From positions 1-64,000 of the forward strand of contig NZ_PDOA01000001.1 in assembly GCF_003116135.1 (NCBI RefSeq): a stretch of 64,000 nt of DNA. Reading direction: 5' to 3'. Source of the DNA: Teichococcus aestuarii (lineage in GTDB: Bacteria; Pseudomonadota; Alphaproteobacteria; Acetobacterales; Acetobacteraceae). Every line of letters starts with the position of its first letter. Within the stretch, counting starts at the first letter, position 1. The notes under the pieces were generated by a model that was given only the letters and a program-made list of their open reading frames with translations, was not told the DNA's origin and did no database searches. Below, one piece after another: positions 7,704 to 16,411 of the stretch. A program made the position numbers and the translations under genes.

Positions 7704-8429
7704 CTAGATTTTCTTCGCCCAGCGCAGCGCCGCGAGGGCCAGAGCATCGATGGTGTCGATGAGCGGCACCCCGATCTCGGCGTGAGGCCCTGCCAGGATG
7801 CCGAGCGGGATCTCGGTGCAGCCCAGCACCACCGCCCGCGCGCCGCGCGCCTTGAGGTTGGCGGCCGCCTCGGCCAGCGGCGGATAGGCCTCGGCCACGC
7901 GGTTGGCCTTCACCAGCGCGATGCCGGGGGAGACGAGCGACTCCATCTCGGCCTCGGTGGGGGTGAGGCAGTCATAGCCGCGCCCTTCCAGCCGCTCCTG
8001 GTAGAGCCGCATGGCCAGCGTGCCGGCCGTGCCCATCACGCCGATGGGGCCGCCCGTCACGCCCTGCCGCGCCAGTTCCTCGGCCGCGGCGTCGACGATG
8101 TGCAGGATGGGCAGGCCGGTGGCCGCAACCATCCCCTCGTACCAGCCATGGGCGGTGTTGCAGGGGATGGCGATGGCGCCGCACCCCGCCGCCTCCAGCC
8201 CGGCGATGCCGCGCGCCAGCCAGGGCAGCGGGTCCTCGCCCCCTGAGAGGCGCGCCGCCGTGCGGTCCGGCACGCGGGGGTCGGACCAGAGGATGGCGGG
8301 CAGGTGGTCCTGGTCGCGCGTGGCGGGGGTCAGCAGCGTCAGGCGCAGCATGAACTGGGCGCTGGCCAGCGGTCCCATGCCGCCCAGCACACCAAGAGGG
8401 GGCACGCCGAGGACGGGGGCGCCGCTCAC
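7704..8429 (-). CDS. Aspartate/glutamate racemase family protein
   Basis: This 241-residue cofactor-independent racemase has both catalytic cysteines: Cys90 in AIPCNTAH and Cys204 in VVLGCTEIP. LGGMGPLAS near the N-terminus and TDIDALALAALRWA-like C-terminal residues fit aspartate/amino-acid racemases. The cysteine pair inverts the alpha-carbon by two-base proton transfer; the amino acid used cannot be assigned. The start is a GTG at 8429 that overlaps the stop of the upstream TauE-type gene (GTGA), so the two form an operon. Longer in-frame extensions run across the permease and are rejected. Confidence 0.9.
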   Translation of the reverse strand: MSGAPVLGVPPLGVLGGMGPLASAQFMLRLTLLTPATRDQDHLPAILWSDPRVPDRTAARLSGGEDPLPWLARGIAGLEAAGCGAIAIPCNTAHGWYEGMVAATGLPILHIVDAAAEELARQGVTGGPIGVMGTAGTLAMRLYQERLEGRGYDCLTPTEAEMESLVSPGIALVKANRVAEAYPPLAEAAANLKARGARAVVLGCTEIPLGILAGPHAEIGVPLIDTIDALALAALRWAKKI

Positions 8430-9244
8430 AGCCCCAGCCCGTCCGCCACCAGCTTGCAGCCGGTGAGTGCCAAAAGAATGTGGATCAACTGGTAGAACAC
8501 CTTGTCGCTGATGCGCCCCTGCAGCCAGACGCCCAGCCGCACGCCGAGGGGCGCCAGCGGCAGCAGCACCAGGCTGGTGAGCAGGTTGCCCGGGCTCAAT
8601 TGCCCGAGCAGCGCATAGGGCACCAGCTTGACGTAGTTGACCACCCCGAAGAACACCACCGTCGTCGCCGCCAGCCGGGCGCGCTCCAGCCGCAGCGGGT
8701 AGAGATAGACGGCGAGCGGCGGCCCGCCGGCATGGGCGATGGTGCTGGTGAAGCCCGAGACGGTGGACCAGAAGCCGCCCCGCCACCGACTCGGCGCCGC
8801 CGCCTCCGGTGGCCCGCCGCGGCGGGAGAGCCACAGCGTGCGCGCCAGGAAGGCCAGCGCGATGACGCCCACCATCAGCTTGGTCATCCGGTCGCTCATG
8901 GCGCCGAAGGCCAGGCTGCCGAGCAGGATGCCGAGCAGCCCGCCGGGGAGGATGGCCAGCATCTCCCGCCGGCTCCAGCGCCCCCACCAGGCGCGCAGCC
9001 CGGCGATGTCCATGGCGCAGAGCACGGGCAGGCTGATGGCGGCGGCCTGCGGCGCCGGCAGCAGCAGCGCCATGGCCGGCACCGAGAGGTTGCCGCCCCC
9101 CGAGGCGAAGCCGCCCTTGCTGATGCCGGTGACCAGCAGCGCCGGCACGGCCAGCGCATAGAACCAGGGATCGGTGATCAGCAGATCGGTGATGGGTGGC
9201 ACGGGCTGACGACGCCGGAAGTGGGGTGTAAGCACAGGGTGCAT
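8426..9244 (-). CDS. TauE/SafE-family membrane permease
   Basis: This 272-residue integral membrane protein has about eight hydrophobic segments and the family motifs SKGGFASGGGN near 43-53 in the first repeat and GFTSTIAHAGGPP in the second. TauE/SafE proteins move small organic or inorganic anions such as sulfite, sulfoacetate or other organosulfonates. The ATG at 9244 has AGGAAGG at good spacing; an alternative GTG at 9202 lacks one. It is coupled to the downstream racemase by GTGA. It starts 32 nt from another TauE-family gene facing the opposite way. Confidence 0.88.
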   Translation of the reverse strand: MHPVLTPHFRRRQPVPPITDLLITDPWFYALAVPALLVTGISKGGFASGGGNLSVPAMALLLPAPQAAAISLPVLCAMDIAGLRAWWGRWSRREMLAILPGGLLGILLGSLAFGAMSDRMTKLMVGVIALAFLARTLWLSRRGGPPEAAAPSRWRGGFWSTVSGFTSTIAHAGGPPLAVYLYPLRLERARLAATTVVFFGVVNYVKLVPYALLGQLSPGNLLTSLVLLPLAPLGVRLGVWLQGRISDKVFYQLIHILLALTGCKLVADGLGL

Positions 9245-9276
9245 TCCCGCCTTCCTGCCGCCAAGGTCCCCTCTGC

Positions 9277-10107
9277 ATGGAACATATGTCCGACCCGCTC
9301 TGGCTTGCGGGTCTCGCCGTCGCGATGGCGATCACCGGCCTGCTCTCCGGCACCCTGGCCGGGCTGCTCGGCGTCGGCGGCGGCATCGTCATCGTGCCGG
9401 TGCTGTTCAACGTCTTTCCGCTGCTCGGCATCCCCGAGGCGGTGCAGATGAAGCTGGCCGTCGGCACCAGCCTCGCCACCATCATCCCCACCTCGATCGT
9501 CTCGGCCCGCAAGCACCACGCCAAGGGCGCCATCGACACCGGGCTGCTCAAGGCCATCTGGCCGTCGATGATCCTCGGCGTCGTGCTCGGCACGGTGCTC
9601 GCCATCTGGCTGCACGGCGAGGCGCTCTCGGCGGTGTTCGCCACCATCGCGCTGCTGGTCGCGCTCAACATGGGCTTCACGGGCGTGGACTTCAAACTGC
9701 GCGACATCACGCCGCGCGGCCCCGGCCTGTGGGGCATCGGCGGCTTCATCGGCACCGTCTCGGCCATGATGGGCATCGGCGGCGGCACGGTGGGGGTACC
9801 CATCCTGTCGATGTTCGGCACGCCGATCCGCTCCGCCGTCGCCACCTCCTCGGTGTTCGGGCTGATCATCTCGATCCCGGCGACGCTGGGCTTCCTCTAT
9901 GGCGGCTGGGGGGTGGAGGACCTGCCGCCCTTCTCGGTGGGCTACGTCAACCTGATCGGCTTCGCGCTGATCGTGCCGAGCTCGATCCTCGCCACGCCCT
10001 GGGGGGTGCATCTGGCGCACACCATCCCGCCGCTGGCGCTCAAGCGCGCCTTCGCGGTGTTCCTCGCCATCACGGCGGCGCGGATGTTCTACGGGCTGCT
10101 CACCTGA
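9277..10107 (+). CDS. TauE/SafE-family membrane permease
   Basis: This 276-residue polytopic membrane protein has paired repeats, each with a glycine-rich motif: AGLLGVGGGIVIVPVLF near 30 and AMMGIGGGTVGVPILSMFG near 165-183. This is the classic two-repeat TauE/SafE form and differs from the neighbouring divergent family member, so the two are probably not recent duplicates. The substrate is likely an anion such as sulfite or a sulfonate, but no metabolic neighbour decides this. ATGs at 9277 and 9286 are both possible; AAGG upstream favours the first. Confidence 0.88.
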   Translation: MEHMSDPLWLAGLAVAMAITGLLSGTLAGLLGVGGGIVIVPVLFNVFPLLGIPEAVQMKLAVGTSLATIIPTSIVSARKHHAKGAIDTGLLKAIWPSMILGVVLGTVLAIWLHGEALSAVFATIALLVALNMGFTGVDFKLRDITPRGPGLWGIGGFIGTVSAMMGIGGGTVGVPILSMFGTPIRSAVATSSVFGLIISIPATLGFLYGGWGVEDLPPFSVGYVNLIGFALIVPSSILATPWGVHLAHTIPPLALKRAFAVFLAITAARMFYGLLT

Positions 10108-10220
10108 CACAGGCGCGCGCGGCGTGAGAATGAGGCTCAGCGCCGCGCTCCAGGCGCGGGGAGCGGTGTTAGCCTCCAGGCCGGCGGGGCAACCCGCCCG
10201 CCACCGCACAGAGAGACGAC

Positions 10221-10475
10221 ATGCTGAAGACGCTCGCCGCCACGGCCCTGATCACCCTCTCCCTCGTCCCCGCCGCCTTCGCCGCCTGCTCCCCCGATGA
10301 CGCCATGCTGAAGGCCTCCGCCATCGCCGAGGCCCTGGCCCCCAAGGCGCAGAGCAAGGCCGAGGCCGCCGCCGCCATCATGACCGAGATGAACGCCGCC
10401 GTCGGCGACGGCAACGTCACCGCAGCCACCTGCACCAAGCTCGACGCCCTGCTCGACCGGGCGAAGAAGCTGTAA
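10221..10475 (+). CDS. Small exported protein of unknown function
   Basis: This 84-residue protein has a clear Sec signal peptide (MLKTLAATALITLSLVPAAFA, cleaved after AFA) and a mature part of about 63 residues rich in Ala, Lys and Asp. Two cysteines (mature C2 and the C of ATCTKL) could form one disulfide in the periplasm. The amphipathic alanine-rich pattern suggests helices. No family is recognised. It stands alone after the TauE gene, with a composite-palindrome variant just after its stop. Confidence 0.75.
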   Translation: MLKTLAATALITLSLVPAAFAACSPDDAMLKASAIAEALAPKAQSKAEAAAAIMTEMNAAVGDGNVTAATCTKLDALLDRAKKL

Positions 10476-10484
10476 GACAGAGAG

Positions 10485-10551
10485 AAAAGTTCTTTTTGGG
10501 AAAAAGCCCCAAAACTTTTTCCCGCTGGCGCCCCGCCTTCCTGGCAAGGCG
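10485..10551. repeat. Composite palindrome copy E (variant half element) between convergent genes
   Basis: AAAAGTT (10485-10491) pairs with AACTTTT (10513-10519) around an inner CTTTTT/AAAAAG hairpin. A GC hairpin follows (CGCCTT 10534-10539, AAGGCG 10546-10551). Read on the minus strand, this is a GC stem followed by AAAAGTTTTGGGG and a T-rich hairpin. It matches the right-hand half of copies C and D with a few substitutions. It lies between the small exported protein and the GTPase gene. Confidence 0.7.
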
Positions 10552-10597
10552 AGGCGCGCACTGAAAGCAAAATGGGAAACAAGCGGGCGGCCTGGAA

Positions 10598-12172
10598 TCA
10601 GGCGTGGGGGGACTTCTCCTTTTCGCCCCAGCTTTCCCAGAACTTGCGGAAGCCCTCGCGCAGCTCGTCACCCTCCGGCATGTGGCCGCGCGCGGCGTGG
10701 AAGCGGCAGAGATACTCGGTGAAGCCGTAGCCCAGGCCATAGGTGGTGCTGCCGGCCACAGCCGCCGTGATGGCGCCGCCCGCCAGGCTGCCGATGCCGG
10801 GGATGAACTTCAGCACCTGCCCGGCGATCATCCGGCCGCCCGCCGAGGTGGCCAGGGCGCCCGCCAGGCTGGCGGCCAGCGCCAGCATGCTGTCGCGGTC
10901 CAGCGAGACGCCCATGGCGGTGGCGATGGCGGCGATCATGCCGGCATTCACCGCGAAGACGCCCGCCGCATCCGCCACCGGGATCGGCACGGCGGCGGCA
11001 CCAGCGGCGGAGGCCGCGGCACCGGCCGCGATCTTCAGCGCCCGCTTGCGCTTGCGCTCCACATCCACCCGCTGCGCCGCGATGAAGGCGGCCTGCCGCG
11101 CCTCCGGCAGCACCGCCTCGGTGACGCGGATCAGCTCGTCGAGGCCGAAGGGCGGGCGGTCGTCCCACGGCTCGGCCAGCACGCGGACGATCTGCCGCGC
11201 CTCGGGGATCTCCTGCTTCACCGTGTCCTGGAAGGCGCGCGGGCCGATCGCCTTGGTCAGGATCACCACCGCCGGGATGCCGTGCCGGGCGCAGAGCCGC
11301 GCCACGGCGCGCTCGCCTTCCTCCACCCGCGTGCCCGGCTCGCTGATGCACAGCCAGAGGATGTGGATGCGCTGGTCGAACTGCCCGCTGGCATTGGCGC
11401 GCTCGATCTCGCCCTCCAGCGCCGCCAGCGTGGCCTGGAAGCCTTCCATCTCCAGCCCCTTGGTGTCGCACAGGCGCACCGGCAGGTTGGGCGGCTCGTA
11501 CCAGGCGATGTCCTGCGTCACGGGGCGGCCCATGCCGGTGCGGGCCACCGCCTCGCCGAACACGGCGTTCACCAGCGTGCTCTTGCCGGCGCCGGTCTTG
11601 CCGGCCACCAGGATGTTCACACGCCCCATGCGCCGCTTCTCCTCCTCCGCCTGCTTCTGGAATTCCGCGAAGAACGGGTTGTTGCCGATCAGCCCGGTGA
11701 TGCTCTGGAAAACGTCGGTGACCAGGGTGCCCTCCTTCCCGGCATCGGGCCGGGCTTCCAAGATGGGGGCTTCGGGCGCCATGCGCACCTGGGCGGCGCG
11801 GGCGAGGCGCGGCTGGCGCAGCCGGGCCACGGCCAGCGCCAATGCGGCCAGCGGCTCCAGCTCCGGCAGCGGCCCCAGCGCCGCGATCACCTGCGCCTCC
11901 AGCGCCGGCAGGCTGGCGCGCTGCGGCACCGCCTGCCCGGCGCGGCGCAGCGCGGCGGCGGCGAGGTCGGCCTGCGGCTCGCCGAAGCGCCCCTCCGCCG
12001 CCAGCCCGCGCGCCAGCTCCGCCACGGCGGCGGCCATCTGGTCGGGCGTCCCGGCGCCGGGGGCGTCCGGGCGCAGCGCGTGCAGCGCCGCCTCCACCGG
12101 GCGCAGCGCGGCGGTGCGGCTGGCCAGGAACAGGCCGGTGAGGTCGAGCAGAAGGGTCGAGAAGGAATCCAT
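10598..12172 (-). CDS. Dynamin-like/Era-type GTPase with C-terminal DUF697-like hydrophobic domain
   Basis: This 524-residue protein has three parts. An alanine-rich helical N-terminal region covers about 1-140. A GTPase domain has P-loop AGKTGAGKSTLVN near 190-202, an effector-region T in GRPVTQD, DTKG for G3, and TKA for G4 (normally NKxD, here ILTKAIG). A C-terminal region (about 355-480) of hydrophobic Gly/Ala-rich helices with VPIPVADAAG and KFIPGIGSLAGG resembles DUF697, which inserts into membranes. Related proteins include YcjX/YcjF-like and YeeP-like GTPases of unknown physiological role. It is divergent, 51 nt apart, from a membrane-protein gene that may be its partner. Confidence 0.85.
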   Translation of the reverse strand: MDSFSTLLLDLTGLFLASRTAALRPVEAALHALRPDAPGAGTPDQMAAAVAELARGLAAEGRFGEPQADLAAAALRRAGQAVPQRASLPALEAQVIAALGPLPELEPLAALALAVARLRQPRLARAAQVRMAPEAPILEARPDAGKEGTLVTDVFQSITGLIGNNPFFAEFQKQAEEEKRRMGRVNILVAGKTGAGKSTLVNAVFGEAVARTGMGRPVTQDIAWYEPPNLPVRLCDTKGLEMEGFQATLAALEGEIERANASGQFDQRIHILWLCISEPGTRVEEGERAVARLCARHGIPAVVILTKAIGPRAFQDTVKQEIPEARQIVRVLAEPWDDRPPFGLDELIRVTEAVLPEARQAAFIAAQRVDVERKRKRALKIAAGAAASAAGAAAVPIPVADAAGVFAVNAGMIAAIATAMGVSLDRDSMLALAASLAGALATSAGGRMIAGQVLKFIPGIGSLAGGAITAAVAGSTTYGLGYGFTEYLCRFHAARGHMPEGDELREGFRKFWESWGEKEKSPHA

Positions 12173-12223
12173 GCAGCCTTGCCTTGGGGCGTGACGCTAT
12201 CAAACTCCACGCAAAGGTCGAGG

Positions 12224-12991
12224 ATGCCGGCGATGATGGACAACGCGGCGGGCTTCGCCGGGCGGCAGTTGGGCGAATGGGTGGCGGGGCGCTGGGGCAC
12301 CCCGCTGCGCGAGGCCTTCGAGGATGGCAAGGGCCTCTCCGGCCCGCTGGCCCGCGCCCTGCTGGATGCCGCGGTGGTGGAGCAGGTGGTGGGCGTCATC
12401 TGGCCCTCCTTCGCGCTGCTGGCGGCGCTGCTGGGGCTGCACGCCACGGCGGTGTGGCTGGATGCGCCGGTGGAGCTGGAGCGCATCGCCACCGGCCTGA
12501 TCGTGCTCGCGGCCCTGGGCTGGACGGCCTATGGCGTGGGCATGGCCGCGCATTTCTCGGCGCCGCACCTGCGCTTCTGGTGGGTGACGCGGCTGCCGCC
12601 GGGGCGGCAGGCGCGGCTGATCCTGTTCCACCTGATCCGCGACCAGCACCACCGCCTTCGCGCCGCGCTGCCCGGCGGCGGCTTCACCGCCACGCTGCTG
12701 CGCGAGGCGCTGGCCACGCTGGAGCGCCGCCTCGGCCTCAGCCCGGACCACGCCGCCTTCGCCCTCGCCGACCACCTGGCGCCGATGCTGCTGCGCCACC
12801 TGCTGGAGCGCGTGGCGCTGCTGGTGCTGCCGGTGGCGGCGGCGCTGCTCTACTACCGCTTCGCCATCTATCCGGGCCTGCTGGCCTATACCGGCGCCGG
12901 CGCCTGGACGGTGGCGCTCTACCCGCTCGCCGCGCTGACCGACGCGGTGCTCTCCACCGACTGGCGCGCCGCGCTGCTGCGGCCCTCCTGA
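12224..12991 (+). CDS. Membrane protein of unknown function, divergent partner of the GTPase
   Basis: This 255-residue protein has at least four hydrophobic segments: IWPSFALLAALLGLHATAVW near 60-80, a second near 90-110, and two near 200-245 (LVLPVAAALLYYRFAIYPG). A charged cytoplasmic middle (about 125-195) is rich in Arg and His. No known family is recognised. The start at 12224 has AAAGG 8 nt upstream; ATGs at 12233 and 12236 are alternatives. It shares a 51-nt divergent promoter region with the DUF697-type GTPase, a common arrangement for co-regulated GTPase and membrane-anchor pairs. It ends 13 nt before the converging oxidoreductase gene. Confidence 0.75.
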   Translation: MPAMMDNAAGFAGRQLGEWVAGRWGTPLREAFEDGKGLSGPLARALLDAAVVEQVVGVIWPSFALLAALLGLHATAVWLDAPVELERIATGLIVLAALGWTAYGVGMAAHFSAPHLRFWWVTRLPPGRQARLILFHLIRDQHHRLRAALPGGGFTATLLREALATLERRLGLSPDHAAFALADHLAPMLLRHLLERVALLVLPVAAALLYYRFAIYPGLLAYTGAGAWTVALYPLAALTDAVLSTDWRAALLRPS

Positions 12992-13004
12992 GCGGCGGCG
13001 CCGC

Positions 13005-14330
13005 TCAGCCCAGCATCCGGTCCAGCCTGTCGCGCAGCCGGTACCATTCGCCGACCAGCGGCAGGAACCAGGGATTGCCGCGGTAGCCCGGCGGGGCGGG
13101 GAAGTTCAGCCCGTCCAGCGCGAAGGGCTCGCTGGCGGCGCCCGCCATTTTCAGCGCCACGTTGTGGCCGAGCCAGCTTGCCATGGCGACGCCCGAGCCC
13201 TGGCAGCCGGCGGCGTAGTAGAGCCCGTCCTGCACGCCGATATGCGGCAGGAAGTCGAAGGTGAAGGCGACGTTGCCGGTCCAGCCATGGGTCAGGCGGA
13301 TCTCGGCCAGCTCGGGGAAGACCTCCAGCATCGACTGCCGCAGCACCGGCGCCGCCACTTCCGGCGCGACGGGCGCGAAGCTGGCGCGGCCGCCCCACAG
13401 GATGCGCGTGCCGTCCGGCGAGGGGCGGAAGTAGTTCAGCACCCGCCGGCTGTCGCTGATCATGCGCCGGCCGGGGAAGAGGCCCTCGACGAAATCCGTA
13501 TCCAGCGGCTCGGTGGCGATGATGTAGGAGCCCACGGGAATCAGCCGCCGTGTCAGCCAGGGCATGGCGCCGCCGCCATCGGGCGCGCGGGAATAGCCGT
13601 TGGTGGTGACCAGCACCGTGTTGGCCGCCAGCTCCCCCAGGGTGGTGTCCAGCCGGAAGCCGGTGCCGTGCTGGCGGATGCCGCGCACCCGCACGCCATC
13701 GGCCAGCACGGCGCCGGCCCGTTCGGCGGCCTCGGCCAGGCCGCGCGCATACTTGGCCGGGTGCAGGCTGCCGCAGGCCTCGGCCAGCATGCCGCCATGG
13801 TAGTGGTCGCTGCCCAGGGCCTCGCGCTGGCGCTCGCGCGGCAGCATCCGCACCGGCAGGCCGGTGAGCGCCTGCAGGGCGGGGGCGCGGGCGGCCATCG
13901 CCTCGTAGTGGCGCGGCGTCCAGGCGGGGGTGAAGCGGCCGCAGCGCACATAGTCGCACTCGATCGCCTCGCGCGTCAGCAGCTCCTCCAGGAAGGGGAA
14001 GCTGGCGGCGGCGGCGCTGCCGATGGCCTGCACCTGCTCCGGCGGGAGCTGCCGCCGCAGCGCCCCCGTGGCCACCTTCAGCCCGCCCGAGACCATGCCC
14101 CCGTTGCGCGAGGAGGCACCCCAGCCGATCCGCTCGGCTTCCAGCACCAGCGGCGCGTGGCCCATCCGCGCCAGGGTCAGCGCCGCGGACAGCCCGGCAT
14201 AGCCGCCGCCGACGATGGCGATCTCCGCGCTCTCGGGCAGCTCCGCGTCGCGCGCCTCGGGCTCGGCCTCGTCCCACCAGTAGGGGGTGGTGCGGAAGCC
14301 GGTGGCGAAGGGGAAATAGGAGTCGCTCAT
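13005..14330 (-). CDS. FAD-dependent oxidoreductase, DAO family (PuuB/OrdL-like)
   Basis: This 441-residue protein has a dinucleotide-binding motif IAIVGGGYAGLSAALTL near 35-52 and the DAO-family segment ASSRNGGMVSGG used for flavin attachment or orientation. The N-terminal YWWDEAEP and the C-terminal GWTGNVAFTFDFLPHIG and GCQGSGVAMAS segments match gamma-glutamylputrescine oxidase-like enzymes, which oxidise a secondary or primary amine with O2. The exact amine is unknown. The ATG at 14330 is the first to give a proper N-terminus. It is divergent from the hydroxyacid dehydrogenase/aldolase pair, so a shared catabolic role is possible. Confidence 0.88.
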   Translation of the reverse strand: MSDSYFPFATGFRTTPYWWDEAEPEARDAELPESAEIAIVGGGYAGLSAALTLARMGHAPLVLEAERIGWGASSRNGGMVSGGLKVATGALRRQLPPEQVQAIGSAAAASFPFLEELLTREAIECDYVRCGRFTPAWTPRHYEAMAARAPALQALTGLPVRMLPRERQREALGSDHYHGGMLAEACGSLHPAKYARGLAEAAERAGAVLADGVRVRGIRQHGTGFRLDTTLGELAANTVLVTTNGYSRAPDGGGAMPWLTRRLIPVGSYIIATEPLDTDFVEGLFPGRRMISDSRRVLNYFRPSPDGTRILWGGRASFAPVAPEVAAPVLRQSMLEVFPELAEIRLTHGWTGNVAFTFDFLPHIGVQDGLYYAAGCQGSGVAMASWLGHNVALKMAGAASEPFALDGLNFPAPPGYRGNPWFLPLVGEWYRLRDRLDRMLG

Positions 14331-14566
14331 CGAGACCCTGGGGATGCGGAATGCCAGGGCGCAGCCTCGCCCCGTTCCCCTTCCGGTTGCAAGGGCTGCC
14401 TGTGCCTTGCACAGAATGACCAAAGGGCCGGCGCCGCGCGGCCCGGGCCGGTGCGAAAAGCACCCCGCCGCGCCGCGCCGCCCCTGGACGCGGCCGGGGT
14501 GGCGGCGCAGGTTCCGCTCCTCGCGACGGGCGAGGATGAGGGGCGGCGGATGAGGGTTTGCGACAG

Positions 14567-15508
14567 GTGGTGACGCTACTGGTGAAGTCCGGCGGCGAGC
14601 AGGCCGTGCCGGACTGGCAGGAATGCTTCCGCGCGGTGGACCCGCGCATCACCGTGCGCTGGTGGGCCGACCCCGCCGTGCCGCCGGAGGCGGTGGACTA
14701 CGTCCTGGTGTGGGAGCCGCAGCATGGCTGGCTGGCGAGCCTGCCCAGGCTGAAGGCGGTGTTCTCCTCCGGCGCCGGCGTGGACCACATCACCTGCGAC
14801 CCGGCCTGGCCGCGCCACATCCCCCTGGTGCGCATGGGCGGCGAGGCGACGGCGCAGCGCATGGGCGAGTACATCCTCTGGTCCTGCCTCTCGCTGCTGC
14901 GGGACGCGCGGCACTTCGCGCTCGGCCAGGCGGCCGGCGAATGGCGCCACCGCGAGACGCGCCACTACGCCCAGGACCGCACGGTCGGCATCATGGGTCT
15001 CGGCAATCTCGGCGGCCACGCGGCGCGGATGCTGCAATCGGTGGGCTTCCCCGTGCGTGGCTGGGCGCGCTCGCGCAAGGACATCCCCGGCGTGCGGAGC
15101 TTCGCCGGCGCGGCGGAGCTGCCCGAACTCCTCGCCGGCACCGACATCCTGGTCTGCCTGCTGCCCTCGACGAAGGAGACGGAAGGGCTGATCGACGCCC
15201 GCCTGCTGGCGCAACTCCCACCGGGGGCGGAACTGGTGAATGCCGGGCGCGGCTCCCACCTGCGGGAGGCGGACCTGCTGGCGGCGCTGGACTCCGGCCA
15301 TCTCGCCGGTGCGGTGCTGGACGTGTTCGAGGAGGAGCCGCTGCCGCCCGGCAGCCCGCTCTGGGCGCACCCCAAGGTGACGGTGACGCCGCATGTGGCC
15401 TCCATGGCCAGCCGGCCGGAGCGCGCCCGCTACCTCGCCGGCGCCATCGCCGATTTCGAGGCGGGCCGCCCGCTGCCCAACCTCTACGACCCCGAGCGAG
15501 GCTACTGA
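14567..15508 (+). CDS. D-2-hydroxyacid dehydrogenase (glyoxylate/hydroxypyruvate reductase-like)
   Basis: This protein of about 313 residues has the NAD(P) motif GIMGLGNLGGHAARML and catalytic Arg in NAGRGSHL, Glu in DVFEEEPLP and His in TPHVASMASRPE, the classic Arg-Glu-His set. The family reduces glyoxylate, hydroxypyruvate or other 2-oxoacids. The usual GhrA-like length is about 310. No ATG is available: GTG at 14567 or 14570, with GAGGG (14552-14556) about 10 nt upstream, is the best choice, and TTG at 14558 is also open. Its stop overlaps the ATG of the class II aldolase by one base, so the two are co-translated. Confidence 0.88.
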   Translation: MVTLLVKSGGEQAVPDWQECFRAVDPRITVRWWADPAVPPEAVDYVLVWEPQHGWLASLPRLKAVFSSGAGVDHITCDPAWPRHIPLVRMGGEATAQRMGEYILWSCLSLLRDARHFALGQAAGEWRHRETRHYAQDRTVGIMGLGNLGGHAARMLQSVGFPVRGWARSRKDIPGVRSFAGAAELPELLAGTDILVCLLPSTKETEGLIDARLLAQLPPGAELVNAGRGSHLREADLLAALDSGHLAGAVLDVFEEEPLPPGSPLWAHPKVTVTPHVASMASRPERARYLAGAIADFEAGRPLPNLYDPERGY

Positions 15509-16278
15509 TGCCGCTGCCCCCGCCCCCCGTCCGCCCCGACCCCGCCCGCGCCCTCACCGAGCGCGAACTGCGCGAGGACCTCGCCTGCGCCTACCGGCTG
15601 CTGGCGCATTTCGGCATGACGGACCTCGTCTACACCCACCTCTCCGTGCGCATCCCGGGCGAGGGGCACCGCTTCCTGGTGAACCCCTACGGGCTGCTGT
15701 TCGAGGAGATCACCGCCTCCTCGCTCGTCGCCGTGGATGCGGAGGGCGAGCCGCTGCAGGAGACCGCCTGGCCGGTGAATCCGGCGGGCTTCGTCATCCA
15801 CTCCGCCGTGCACCGCGCGGTGGATCGGGCGCAATGCGTGATGCACACCCACACCCTGGCCGGCATGACGGTGGCGGCCCAGGCGGGGGGCCTGCTGCCG
15901 CTGAACCAGATGAACATGGAGCTGCACGACCGCGTGGCGGTCCACGAGTACGAGGGGATCGCGGCCGATGACAACCTCGCCGAGCGCGAGCGCATCGTGC
16001 GCGACCTGGGCGACAAGCCCTGCCTGATCCTGCGCAACCACGGGCTGCTGACCATCGGCCGCACGGTGGGCGAGGCCTTCTACTGGATGTACTACCTGGA
16101 GCAGTCCTGCCGCATCCAGGTGGCGGCGCAATCGACCGGCGCGCCGCTCTCCATGCCCTCGGCCGAGATGGTGGAGCGGGTGCGCGCCCAGGCGAAGGAC
16201 AGCCCGGTGAAGGGCTGGCTGCCCTGGCAGGCGCTGAAGCGGAAGATGGACCGCGAGCAGCCCGGATACCGGGACTGA
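15508..16278 (+). CDS. Class II aldolase/adducin family protein (copy 1)
   Basis: This 256-residue protein has the Zn-binding HTHT motif in CVMHTHTLAG (near 112-121) and the third His in ILRNHGLLTIG (near 180). These enzymes cleave or form aldols of phosphorylated sugars or act as decarboxylating or dehydrating enzymes. The substrate is unknown. Its closest relative in the window is the gene at 18353, with long shared stretches such as YRLLAHFGMTD/YRLVAHFRMTD. It is coupled by TGATG to the preceding hydroxyacid dehydrogenase, suggesting the dehydrogenase handles the product or precursor of the aldol step. Confidence 0.88.
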   Translation: MPLPPPPVRPDPARALTERELREDLACAYRLLAHFGMTDLVYTHLSVRIPGEGHRFLVNPYGLLFEEITASSLVAVDAEGEPLQETAWPVNPAGFVIHSAVHRAVDRAQCVMHTHTLAGMTVAAQAGGLLPLNQMNMELHDRVAVHEYEGIAADDNLAERERIVRDLGDKPCLILRNHGLLTIGRTVGEAFYWMYYLEQSCRIQVAAQSTGAPLSMPSAEMVERVRAQAKDSPVKGWLPWQALKRKMDREQPGYRD

Positions 16279-16283
16279 AGGAT

Positions 16284-16399
16284 CTTCTTTTTCTGAAGAA
16301 AAAGAAGCAAAAAGACTTTTCGGGTCTGGCGGCGCGCCCTCAACCGACGCACCGCCAGACTGACAAAAGTTTTTTGGTTCTTTTTTTCAAAAAAGAACC
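16284..16399. repeat. Composite palindrome copy C (full element), probable bidirectional terminator
   Basis: Three stems lie in order. AT hairpin 1 has arms CTTCTTTTTC (16284-16293) and GAAAAAGAAG (16298-16307). The GC stem is GTCTGGCGG (16324-16332) with CCGCCAGAC (16352-16360). AT hairpin 2 is GGTTCTTTTTT (16376-16386) with AAAAAAGAACC (16389-16399). The GC stem is flanked by AAAAAGACTTTT on the left and AAAAGTTTTTT on the right, which also pair with one G-U wobble. Both strands therefore read a GC hairpin followed by T-rich sequence. It lies between the converging aldolase and solute-binding protein genes. Confidence 0.9.
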
Positions 16400-16411
16400 C
16401 TTCTCAGTCTC

